DNA from: JACVRX01 sp035697245
GTDB lineage: Bacteria; Actinomycetota; Actinomycetes; Jiangellales; Jiangellaceae
DNA length: 15,170 bases
Assembly (NCBI GenBank): GCA_035697245.1
Contig: DASSDH010000251.1
Coordinates: forward strand, 1 to 15,170
Direction of reading: 5' to 3'
In this document: positions 1-6,701 of the stretch, one piece after another
How positions within the stretch are numbered: the stretch's first letter is position 1
How the letters are laid out: every line of letters starts with the position of its first letter
Notes under the pieces: model-generated
Told to the model about the DNA's origin: nothing
Database searches by the model: none
What the model saw: only the letters and a program-made list of their open reading frames with translations
Made by a program: the position numbers and the translations under genes

Positions 1-193
1 CCCGGGTTGCAAGTTCGGTGCTGTCAATCCCTCCGTCGACGGCGGTCGGGACGTCGCTGGGGGTGTCGGTCGCGTCGCTGGGGGTGTCGGTCGCGGTGCT
101 ATCCAAATCGGCGGTACTGGCCTCGACTCCTCCGATGGCAATGGCCATGAGGATGCCGAGCACCACTCCGGTGGCCACGCCTCCGCTCGACAC
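1..193 (-). CDS. Partial membrane-anchored protein, C-terminus off the window edge
   Basis: An open minus-strand frame runs from a GTG at 193 to the window edge without a stop (64 codons). A GAGG purine stretch lies five bases before this GTG; another in-frame GTG lies at 199. The product has one hydrophobic segment at about residues 6-22 (VATGVVLGILMAIAIGG), then a Ser/Thr/Asp/Pro-rich stretch with the heptad ATDTPSD twice in tandem. This suggests a signal anchor with a flexible extracytoplasmic region. I recognise no family. A plus-strand frame over the same bases has the low-complexity look of a shadow. Whether the gene belongs to the phage region or the flanking chromosome is not visible. 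Confidence 0.4.
   Translation of the reverse strand, partial: MSSGGVATGVVLGILMAIAIGGVEASTADLDSTATDTPSDATDTPSDVPTAVDGGIDSTELATR
53..94. repeat. 21-bp perfect tandem duplication
   Basis: Two head-to-tail copies of a 21-base unit lie at 53-73 and 74-94. The length is a multiple of three, and in the minus-strand frame each copy encodes ATDTPSD, so the frame is kept. This supports coding on that strand. Confidence 0.85.
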
Positions 194-230
194 CAGCACC
201 TCGCATGAGTCGATCCGTCTTGCTCAGAAT

Positions 231-280
231 TCGGTGATCATGTACCCAGGTCGGTGATCATGTACCCAGGTCAATGATCA
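231..280. repeat. 20-bp direct repeats with phased TGATCA
   Basis: TCGGTGATCATGTACCCAGG occurs at 231-250 and 251-270. A degenerate third unit begins at 271 and keeps TC..TGATCA. The palindrome TGATCA therefore recurs at 235, 255 and 275 at exact 20-bp steps, about two helical turns. The array lies between the leftmost minus-strand gene and the terminase genes. It could be a protein-binding array (operator or iteron-like) or a simple duplication; nothing identifies the binding protein. Confidence 0.8.
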
Positions 281-312
281 ATGAATCGCGGCGTAACGTC
301 CAGCGGTGCAGG

Positions 313-507
313 TCAGCTCTTTGGAATGACGAATTCGTAGCCCGCTGCGCGCAGTGCCGTGATGATCCCGTCCAGTGCATCGACGGTTCCGCCTGTGGCC
401 GCGAACGACCGGCGAGGTCGACGTGACCGGGCTGGTTTTACGATCACGGTCGGCCGCGACCCCTGCCAGTCTTCGTCTATATCGGCTACGGAAAGTTGAT
501 TGATCAT
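313..507 (-). CDS. Possible small hypothetical protein (64 aa)
   Basis: A minus-strand frame starts at ATG 507 and stops at 313. The product has a basic centre (KPARSRRPRR) and a helix-like C-terminus (DALDGIITALRAAGYEF). I recognise no domain. Its ATG overlaps the ATG of the plus-strand small-terminase gene at 506, so the two genes would start back to back with almost no room for separate leaders. That arrangement makes one of the two starts doubtful. No clear ribosome-binding site was found for this one. It could be a short DNA-binding protein or a chance frame. Confidence 0.28.
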   Translation of the reverse strand: MINQLSVADIDEDWQGSRPTVIVKPARSRRPRRSFAATGGTVDALDGIITALRAAGYEFVIPKS

Positions 508-775
508 GAGTGACCGGACGATCGAGGGGGCAACCAGGGGCTGGCTCGCGCAGCTCCCGGAGGCGCTGCGTGGTTCGCCGTTGGCCGCGGTGGCGGCCCA
601 GTTGGCGCGCAGTCTGGACGACGAGCCGGCGCCCACCGCCGAGGTGTTGTTGGCGCGCGAGTTACGTATGACGCTGGCTGATCTTCGCGGGCAGGCGGGG
701 GGTGACGTGAACGATGAGGTCGACGCCTTCCTGGGGCGAATCGCCGCCTCCGACGACGGCCACGCCGCGCACTGA
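506..775 (+). CDS. Putative small terminase subunit-like phage protein
   Basis: The 89-residue product (from ATG 506) is predicted helical, with an alanine/leucine-rich core and the segment ELRMTLADLR, then an acidic C-terminus. This resembles the short proteins placed directly before TerL in many actinophages, which act as small terminase subunits or packaging accessories. The call rests mainly on position: the next gene is an obvious TerL and begins inside this one. ATG 506 is chosen over TTG 500 because GGAAAG at 490-495 is spaced ten bases from it. I see no classical helix-turn-helix, so DNA recognition is not shown. A phage hypothetical of other function is the alternative. Confidence 0.55.
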   Translation: MSDRTIEGATRGWLAQLPEALRGSPLAAVAAQLARSLDDEPAPTAEVLLARELRMTLADLRGQAGGDVNDEVDAFLGRIAASDDGHAAH

Positions 776-1619
776 CCGCGCCACGTACGGACCGGATGTG
801 GCGGACACGGCCCGGATGTTGGGTGTGCCGTTCATGGGGTGGCAGTCGCTGACCGCTGATCGGGCGATGGAGCACGTGGACGGCCGGTTGGTGTACCGCG
901 AGATCGGCCTGTCGATTGACCGGCAGGCGGGTAAGTCGACGTTGATCCTCGCCGTGGCGGTGCGGCGGATGTTGGCTGCGCCGAACCGGTGGCTGACTTA
1001 CACGTCGGCGTCGAGATTGGCGGGACGGCGCAAGTTGCTCAAGGTGTGGTGGCCACTCATTCAGGCATCGCCCTTGCGGGACAAGTTCCGGGTGAGCAAG
1101 GGCACCGGGAGTGAGACGCTGGAGTGCGTCGCCAACGGGTCGGTATTGGTGCTGCTGTCCGGGGATGAGACCAGCGGGCACGGCGACTCGATCGACACCT
1201 CGTTTTTGGATGAGGCCTGGTCGCTGAGTGAGGCGAGCGAGCAGGCGGTGCGCCCGGCGATGGCGGCCCGCCCGAACGGTCAATTGTGGGTGGTGTCCAC
1301 GGCCGGTACCCGCAAGTCTGCGTACTGGCGTGGCAAGGTCGACAGCGGCCGGACTTCGGCCGCGTTGGGTTTGACTGAGGGGACCTGCTTCGTCGAGTGG
1401 GCCGCGGCACCAGACATCGACGTCACCGATCCGTCGGCGTGGCCCGGGTTCATGCCCGCGTTGGGTCGGACCATCAGCGCTGAGACGGTGGCCACGGATT
1501 TGGCGTCGATGCGGCTGCCGGAGTGGCGCCGGGCCTACGCGAACCCGTGGAATGACGAGGTTGACGACGGCGGCTGGAAGGTGTTCGGCCAGGTGACCTG
1601 GGACGCGAGCGCGATATGA
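714..1619 (+). CDS. terL: Phage terminase large subunit, ATPase domain only
   Basis: TerL packages phage DNA into procapsids using an N-terminal ATPase and a C-terminal RNase H-like nuclease. The ATPase half is clear here: a TYGP...LGVPFMGWQ N-terminal signature (about residues 24-44), a Walker A-like DRQAGKST (69-76), Walker B FLDEAW with D166 and E167, and the coupling motif STAGT (195-199). The frame stops at 301 residues just after the domain, whereas intact actinophage TerL proteins are usually about 450-550 residues. The missing nuclease half is recognisable downstream at about 1844-2350, beyond a small HNH gene. ATG 714 is preferred over GTG 798 because the conserved TYGP segment lies upstream of 798; it overlaps the preceding gene by 62 bases. 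Packaging activity from this half alone is unlikely. Confidence 0.85.
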   Translation: MRSTPSWGESPPPTTATPRTDRATYGPDVADTARMLGVPFMGWQSLTADRAMEHVDGRLVYREIGLSIDRQAGKSTLILAVAVRRMLAAPNRWLTYTSASRLAGRRKLLKVWWPLIQASPLRDKFRVSKGTGSETLECVANGSVLVLLSGDETSGHGDSIDTSFLDEAWSLSEASEQAVRPAMAARPNGQLWVVSTAGTRKSAYWRGKVDSGRTSAALGLTEGTCFVEWAAAPDIDVTDPSAWPGFMPALGRTISAETVATDLASMRLPEWRRAYANPWNDEVDDGGWKVFGQVTWDASAI

Positions 1620-1792
1620 GCGGCCGGCGGTACGGCGGGCCGCACGCGGCGGTGCGCCGCGCGATGGCACCGTACGTGCCAGGCTCGCCGTGTGTCGGCT
1701 GCGGACTCCCGATCCTCGGGGCGTGGGATTTAGATCACAGCGACGACGGCGTCACTTATCTCGGCGCCAGTCACCGTCGCTGCAACCGGTAG
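1616..1792 (+). CDS. Small HNH endonuclease, overlapping the TerL stop
   Basis: ATG 1616 overlaps the TerL stop in an ATGA arrangement, which suggests translational coupling. The 58-residue product contains CVGCG (about residues 26-30), WDLDH (37-41) and a terminal HRRCNR. This is the zinc-binding CxxC...LDH...HxxCN pattern of the compact HNH nucleases that accompany terminases in actinophages. The usual place for such a gene is next to, not inside, the terminase genes. Past the TAG at 1790-1792 the same frame stays open with AGGRKGNALQRERRRR, the kind of basic tail seen in longer HNH proteins, so the gene may have been cut short by a nonsense change. It could be active as a 58-residue protein, or be a remnant. 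Confidence 0.7.
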   Translation: MSGRRYGGPHAAVRRAMAPYVPGSPCVGCGLPILGAWDLDHSDDGVTYLGASHRRCNR

Positions 1793-2350
1793 GCCGGCGG
1801 CCGCAAAGGCAACGCGCTGCAGCGGGAACGACGAAGGAGAATCACGGATTTGCTGTCAGAGGTCGCACTCGGGGTCGAGATCGACGAGACGCGAACGCAT
1901 TCCTCGATCGTCGCCGCTGGGAAGTTCGACGGCGACCAGGTTTGATCGATCTCGTCGACCACGTGGTGGGCGTGACCGATGCGGCCGTCGCTGCGGTATT
2001 GGCCACTTGCGGTCAGCGCCACACCATCGCGGTGGTGATCGATCCCGTGGGCGGCCGCCACGTTGATCAAACCGCTGACTGATGCACGGGTCACGATGAC
2101 GCAGCCGAGCACGTCAGAGGCGAAGATCGCCGAGTCGTCATTCATCGACCTGCACCGCGCGGGTCGGCTGCGCCATGTCCGCAACCCCGTCCTATCGGCG
2201 GCGGTGAAGGCCTACAAGCAGCGCCGGGTAGGCGACGGGATGCTGTGGCAGCGCCGCGGCGCCACAGCGGACGTCGAGCCGGCGGTCGCCGCCGCGCTCG
2301 CAACCTGGGCGCTCGAGCACGTCAAACGGATCCCACGATCAAAGGTGTAG
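1793..2350 (+). pseudogene. terL: TerL nuclease domain, frameshifted remnant
   Basis: Reading three segments together restores a TerL nuclease domain. From about 1844 the frame of the HNH gene reads LLSEVALGVEID...SSIVAAGKFDGDQV and meets TGA at 1943. The next frame reads LIDLVDHVVG...VVIDPVGG to about 2053. The first frame then resumes with ATLIKPLTDARV, FIDLHRAGRLRH and AAALATWALEH, ending at a stop at 2350. The expected features are present: an acidic first strand (GVEID), the central VVIDP, the RLRH segment and a C-terminal helix. The gaps correspond to one lost base near 1940-1943 and one extra G near 2051-2054, which cancel out. No good start codon precedes it. It is the missing half of the ATPase gene upstream. 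Confidence 0.7.
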
Positions 2351-2454
2351 TGACCGCATTCAGACGCTGCCCCCGGGGAAGCGTTCATGCCCGGAGCCTT
2401 GCCCGAGACGTGACACGCATCCCCGGCCGTGGAATCCCCTCCACCGGTGTAACA

Positions 2455-2470
2455 GACCGTCGGTACGGTC
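2455..2470. promoter_or_regulatory. Perfect palindrome just upstream of ATG 2476
   Basis: GACCGT-CGGT-ACGGTC is a perfect inverted repeat with 6-bp arms and a 4-base centre, ending five bases before the ATG at 2476. It occupies the place where a ribosome-binding site would be expected, and none is visible. It could be an operator or a leader hairpin. Confidence 0.35.
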
Positions 2471-2475
2471 ACGGC

Positions 2476-3553
2476 ATGAACGAGATCGATGATGATCGGC
2501 TGAAGGACGCACTCGAGGCCGCCTGCGCCGCTGCCGCGGCTTCGGACTTCCAGAGCGTCGTCACGGTTGTCGGCCAGCTTCGAAGCGCCGGGCAACTGGC
2601 GACGAGGATCCGATCCGAGCGCTTCAAGCAGCGCTTGAGTACCACCTCGTCATCGAGCAAGAGAACCGTCGTGGCTATGGCCGTTTGGACCGATGATGGA
2701 GATGGGCGGGACGATCTATCCGGCTCCGCTCTCCGAGATGAGGTCCGACGCGGTTGATCTCTGGGCGCGAGCAGCACCGCTCGCGGCAGTCCCTCTCGTC
2801 CAAGCGCGATTCGCCGAACTACTGTGGGAGCGCCGGTACGGTGACCGGCCACACGAGTGGGCTGGTCTCGCCGTTGATCAGTACGTCGCTGCTTCCGCCT
2901 TTGGGTTCGGCGAGCCGATGGAGCTCACCGAAGGCCTGCAGCGCGCCCTCGAGTTGAGCATCCAGCTCAACGACGCGCCTCGATTGGAGCAGACGGTTCG
3001 GGCAGCAGTGAGCGTCGCTCGGGAGACGATGGAGCGCGAGGATCGGATCCCTGGTGTTCCGCTACGACTGATCGACTCCCTGGCGACCTTGCGCGGCGAT
3101 CGACGGCCGCCCGAACTCGATGACCTGATCGATCAGGCGCTCGATCGATATGGCGACGATCCGTGGAACCTCGAGTCGACGCTCGGCATTCGGTCGCGAC
3201 TGGTGGACGCAACCGATCGGCCTGCCCTGTGGCGTGTGGCCGTCGAGTCCTTTGCACGCCTCGCCCGACGTACCGACGGACTGGTCAAGTACGCCCCCTT
3301 CCAGCACGCCATCGAACTCGCCGAGGAGCACGGACTTCGGGAAGACGCGGAACAGCTCAGGCGCGAGGTGGAGGAACTGCCCGAGGACGCACTCAACCTT
3401 CACGCGGTGTCCGCCGAGGTTGAGGTCCCGCGTGAGCAGATCGACCCGTTCATCGACGGTGCGGTGGGTGATGACGACCTCGTGTCGGCGCTGACTCGTT
3501 ACGAATCTGGCGATCCTGACTCGGCGGGGCCAGCCGCTCAGCCGTCCGAGTGA
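2476..3553 (+). pseudogene. Helical-repeat protein of unknown function, two frameshifts
   Basis: Three frames join into one protein of about 360 residues. ATG 2476 begins MNEIDDDRLKDALEAACAAA, continuing to QLRSAG near 2592. A second frame gives DEDPIRALQAALEYHLVIEQ and on to GYGR near 2684. A third frame begins at about 2687 with GPMMEMGGTIYPAP and runs to a stop at 3553. Each junction needs one missing base; the second is at a T-run (2684-2686). The product is acidic and almost all helix, with pairs such as LEQTVRAAVSVARETMERED and FQHAIELAEEHGL that look like tetratricopeptide-type repeats. No signal peptide, membrane segment or catalytic motif is seen. It loosely recalls N-terminal regions of larger HEPN-containing (DUF4209-type) proteins, which I could not verify; if so the C-terminal half is missing. 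An internal ATG at 2693 could give a 286-residue product. Confidence 0.55.
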
Positions 3554-3743
3554 TCGCCACACGGATCGTTGCCGCTCGTCGATGAAGCAACGAACGGTCT
3601 CCGTCAACAACAATCGGTTCTGTGAGTCGCTCATCGCAGGCGAACCGGGGTCGACGCATGATCGCCGGCGCTAGCCGACACACACCACTGGCTGACATAT
3701 GCCTTACAGGAGATTGCTATCTGCTCGTCGCGTGGCCGATGCG

Positions 3744-4163
3744 TCAGTCAGCCAAGCCGAGCGTGGCGAGTAGGTCGTTGCAGGCTGTTTCGCAGCGTCG
3801 GCAGGCTTCGGCGCACACCCGGCAGTGCTCATGCATGCCTGCATGACGGTCACATTCGTCGCCGCACGAGCGGCAGGCCACCGAGCATGCCTGAAGGACT
3901 GCGCGGGTCAGGTTGGCGTCGTACCCGGTGTGCCGGGACAGCACCCGGGCTGTCGTTTGGCAGATGTCGGCGCAGTCGAGGTCCGTGCGGATGCATTTGG
4001 TGAGGTCGGCGACGCCGTCCTCGGACAGACAGGCGTCGGCGCAGGCCGTGCACGTCTGTGCGCAGTCGCCGCACTCCTCGATGCACGCGGTGAGTTTGGC
4101 GCGGTCAACATTGCCGAGGTCCTTCGGGTAGGCCTCGAGCATTTCGGCGATGTGATGGCTCAT
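3744..4163 (-). CDS. csp: Csp-type cytosolic copper-storage protein
   Basis: The 139-residue protein has 18 cysteines, at about residues 27, 31, 34, 38, 41, 45, 57, 64, 68, 93, 97, 100, 104, 114, 117, 121, 124 and 128. They mostly recur as CxxC and CxxxC along predicted helices. This is the signature of the four-helix-bundle copper-binding family (DUF326-like, Csp), in which cysteines lining the bundle core bind many Cu(I) ions. There is no signal peptide, so it resembles the cytosolic Csp3 type rather than exported Csp1. The start at ATG 4163 is supported by GGGGAGGAG just upstream. It lies 108 bases downstream of the second copper ATPase on the same strand, so it may share that transcript or have its own promoter. 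It would buffer or store Cu(I) that the exporters do not remove. Confidence 0.9.
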   Translation of the reverse strand: MSHHIAEMLEAYPKDLGNVDRAKLTACIEECGDCAQTCTACADACLSEDGVADLTKCIRTDLDCADICQTTARVLSRHTGYDANLTRAVLQACSVACRSCGDECDRHAGMHEHCRVCAEACRRCETACNDLLATLGLAD

Positions 4164-4212
4164 GGCTGCTCCTCCCCTAGTGCCCAGTGGTACCCGTACG
4201 TCGATGCCCTAG

Positions 4213-4273
4213 ACCGTGTCTCGTTGAACCTTCCGTTGCGAGCAGGAACGGCCGGCGCGGACCGTCGTGTCTC
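4213..4273. repeat. Direct repeat in the leader of the copper-storage gene
   Basis: ACCGTGTCTC at 4213-4222 and ACCGTCGTGTCTC at 4261-4273 are near-identical direct repeats between the second ATPase and the copper-storage gene. The first contains the short palindrome AGAC-CGT-GTCT. They may be regulatory; the second overlaps the ATPase stop codon. Confidence 0.3.
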
Positions 4274-6701
4274 AGAGCCGACCGGCAGGCGCTGGGGTTG
4301 GCTCCGGTTCTGGCTCCAGGGCCTGCTCGGGGCCGGCGGGCGTCGGTAGTTCGAGCCGCTTGAGTAGGAGGGCGTTGACGGCGACCAGGAGGCTGGACCC
4401 GCTCATCGACAGCGCGGCGATCTCCGGTCGCAGTACGAGGCCCAGGGACGGTTCGAACGCGCCGGCGGCGATCGGCAGGGCGACGGCGTTGTAGCCGATG
4501 GCCCAACCCAGGTTCTGCCGCATCTTGCGCAGTGTGCCGCGGCCGATGCGCAGCGCGACGGGCACGTCGAGTGGGTCGGAGCGCATAAGGACGACGTCGG
4601 CGGTTTCGATGGCGACGTCGGTGCCGGCGCCGATGGCGATGCCGAGGTCGGCCTGGGCCAGGGCGGGTGCGTCGTTGACGCCGTCGCCGACCATGGCGAC
4701 TCGCCCGCCGGCGCGTTGGAGCTCGGCGATCTTGGCGGACTTCACGCCGGGGAGTACCTCGGCGATGACGGTGTCGATGCCGAGCTGGCTGGCGATGCGG
4801 CGGGCGGTCGCTTCGTTGTCGCCGGTGAGCATGACCACCTCGACGCCGGCGTCATGCAGCGCCTGAACGGCGTCGGCGGCGGTGTCGCGGGCGGCGTCGG
4901 CCAGGGCGATGACGCCGGCCGCGAGGCCGTCGACCGCCACGACAACCGCGGTGCGTCCGGTCCCGGCCAGCTCGTCCCGCCGGGCGGCGAGATCGCCGAG
5001 GTCGATGCCCCCGTCGGCCATGAGCTTGCGGTTGCCGACCAGCACCCGGTGCCCGTCGACGTCGGCGGTGGCGCCGTGGCCGGGCAGGTTGCGGAACCCG
5101 GTCGCGGTCAGCCGATGGGCACCGGCGGCGGCGGCGTGCCGGACGATCGCTTCGGCGAGGGGGTGTTCGGACTCCCGCTCGACCGCGGCGGTCAGCGCCA
5201 GCAGCCGGCTCGGGTCGATGCCGTCGGCGACGACGTCGGTGACCTCGGGTTCGCCCCTGGTGAGGGTTCCGGTCTTGTCCATGACGACGGTGTCGATGCG
5301 GGCGGAGGTTTCCAAGGCGGTGGCGTTTTTGAACAGCACCCCACGTTTGGCGCCCAGGCCGGTGCCCACCATGATCGCGGTCGGGGTGGCCAGTCCGAGG
5401 GCATCGGGGCAGGTGATCACCACCACGGTGATGGCGAACAGCAATGCCTCCTGGACCGGCCGTCCCACGGCGAGCCAGACCAGGAACGTCGCGAGGCCAC
5501 CGACCAGGGCGACCAGGACCAGCCAGAACGCCGCTCGGTCGGCCAGCCGCTGACCGGGGGCCTTGGAGTTCTGCGCCTCCTGCACGAGGGCGACAATCTG
5601 AGCCAGCGCGGTGTCCGCGCCGACCTTGGTGGCCCGCACCCGCAGGGTTCCGGTGGTGTTGACCGAGGCGCCGATGACCTGCGAGCCGGCCGTTTTGGGC
5701 ACCGGAAGGCTTTCCCCGGTCACCATCGACTCGTCGACCTCGGACTGGCCGGCCTCGACGACGCCGTCGACCGGGATCTTCGCGCCGGGTCGGACCAGCA
5801 GCAGGTCGCCAACATGCACCTCGGCTGTCGGGAGCTCGACCTCGCGGCCGTCGCGGAGCACGACGGCCATGGGCGGGGCCAGTTCGAGCAGGCTGCGGAT
5901 GGCGTCGTTGGCGCCACCGCGGGCGCGCATCTCGAACCAGTGCCCGAGCAGCACGAACGCGGTCAGCACGGTGGCGGCCTCGTAGAAGACCTCGCCGCCG
6001 CCGGTCAGGGTGACGCCGAGGCTGTACAGCCAGCCGGCACCGACGGCGACCGCGACCAGCACCATCATGTCGAGCGTGCGGGCCCGCAGCGCCCGCCAGG
6101 CGCCGTCGAAGAAGATCCACGCCGAGTAGAAGATGACCGGCAGGCTCAGCAGCAGGCTGAACACGTCGTCGCGTAGCCCGAATGGCGCGGCGACCTCGAA
6201 CCCGAGCACCTCCCGGCCGATCGGCGAGTACAACAGGATCGGCACCGACATGATCGCTGCGACCAGGAACCGGTTGCGCATGTCCCGGACCATGTCGTCC
6301 ATCGACATGGCGCCGTGCCCGCCATGCCCCATCGCCTCGTGCGGGGTGGGCGCTTTCGGCGCGGGGTGCCCGACGTGCTCGGGTGCCGCCTCGACCGGGG
6401 CGGGCGGCGGGTGGCCGTCATGACGGTGTGGCTCGACCAGCGGGTCGCAGACATGCCTCGGCACGGACTGGCCGGCACAGTGGTAGCCGCAGTCGCGGAC
6501 CCAGCCGGCCAGCTCGGCCACCGAGGTGCGGTCCGGGTCGTAGTTGACCGTCGCCGTCTGCGCGACCGGGTTGGCGTCGACGGCCAGCACGCCGGGGCGG
6601 CGCGACAGCACGGTCTCTGCCACGGCCTTCTCCGACGCCCACTGCACTCCCGAAACGTCGAGGACGGCCGTGACCCGTGCCGGGTGATCATCACGACTCA
6701 C
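4272..6701 (-). CDS. P1B-type metal ATPase with a CPD membrane motif
   Basis: This 809-residue protein would pump a metal ion, probably copper, out of the cytosol. The N-terminus has a ferredoxin-like HMA fold, but its CxxC loop is replaced by SGVQWASEK. Residues about 90-135 form a His/Pro-rich linker ending in MGHGGHGAMSMDDMVRDMRN, typical of CopB-like pumps. Then come predicted membrane helices, the actuator motif TGES, the transport motif at C431-P432-D433, the phosphorylation site D475 in DKTGT, SEHPLAEA, MLTGDN and MVGDGVND. Copper pumps usually have CPC or CPH; here Asp replaces the third residue, which may change metal preference or rate. The GTG start overlaps the upstream ATPase stop by four bases (GTGA). 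The C-terminal tail is Pro/Glu-rich. It is not a simple duplicate of its neighbour. Confidence 0.9.
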   Translation of the reverse strand: MSRDDHPARVTAVLDVSGVQWASEKAVAETVLSRRPGVLAVDANPVAQTATVNYDPDRTSVAELAGWVRDCGYHCAGQSVPRHVCDPLVEPHRHDGHPPPAPVEAAPEHVGHPAPKAPTPHEAMGHGGHGAMSMDDMVRDMRNRFLVAAIMSVPILLYSPIGREVLGFEVAAPFGLRDDVFSLLLSLPVIFYSAWIFFDGAWRALRARTLDMMVLVAVAVGAGWLYSLGVTLTGGGEVFYEAATVLTAFVLLGHWFEMRARGGANDAIRSLLELAPPMAVVLRDGREVELPTAEVHVGDLLLVRPGAKIPVDGVVEAGQSEVDESMVTGESLPVPKTAGSQVIGASVNTTGTLRVRATKVGADTALAQIVALVQEAQNSKAPGQRLADRAAFWLVLVALVGGLATFLVWLAVGRPVQEALLFAITVVVITCPDALGLATPTAIMVGTGLGAKRGVLFKNATALETSARIDTVVMDKTGTLTRGEPEVTDVVADGIDPSRLLALTAAVERESEHPLAEAIVRHAAAAGAHRLTATGFRNLPGHGATADVDGHRVLVGNRKLMADGGIDLGDLAARRDELAGTGRTAVVVAVDGLAAGVIALADAARDTAADAVQALHDAGVEVVMLTGDNEATARRIASQLGIDTVIAEVLPGVKSAKIAELQRAGGRVAMVGDGVNDAPALAQADLGIAIGAGTDVAIETADVVLMRSDPLDVPVALRIGRGTLRKMRQNLGWAIGYNAVALPIAAGAFEPSLGLVLRPEIAALSMSGSSLLVAVNALLLKRLELPTPAGPEQALEPEPEPTPAPAGRL

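Noticed and set aside
18..257. 79-residue plus-strand frame at the left end
   Set aside because: Repetitive Ser/Val/Thr composition; the opposite strand has a hydrophobic anchor followed by an in-frame heptad repeat and reads better.
504..1670. 388-residue open frame on the minus strand opposite TerL
   Set aside because: Arg/Pro/His-rich low-complexity product, typical antisense shadow of a high-GC gene; the plus strand encodes clear TerL motifs.
3062..3634. 190-residue minus-strand frame opposite the helical-repeat gene
   Set aside because: The plus strand has the better protein, with helical periodicity and third-position bias.
4716..6176. 486-residue plus-strand frame opposite the CPD ATPase
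   Set aside because: Gly/Asp/Gln/His-rich composition with no domain; the minus strand carries all P-type ATPase motifs.
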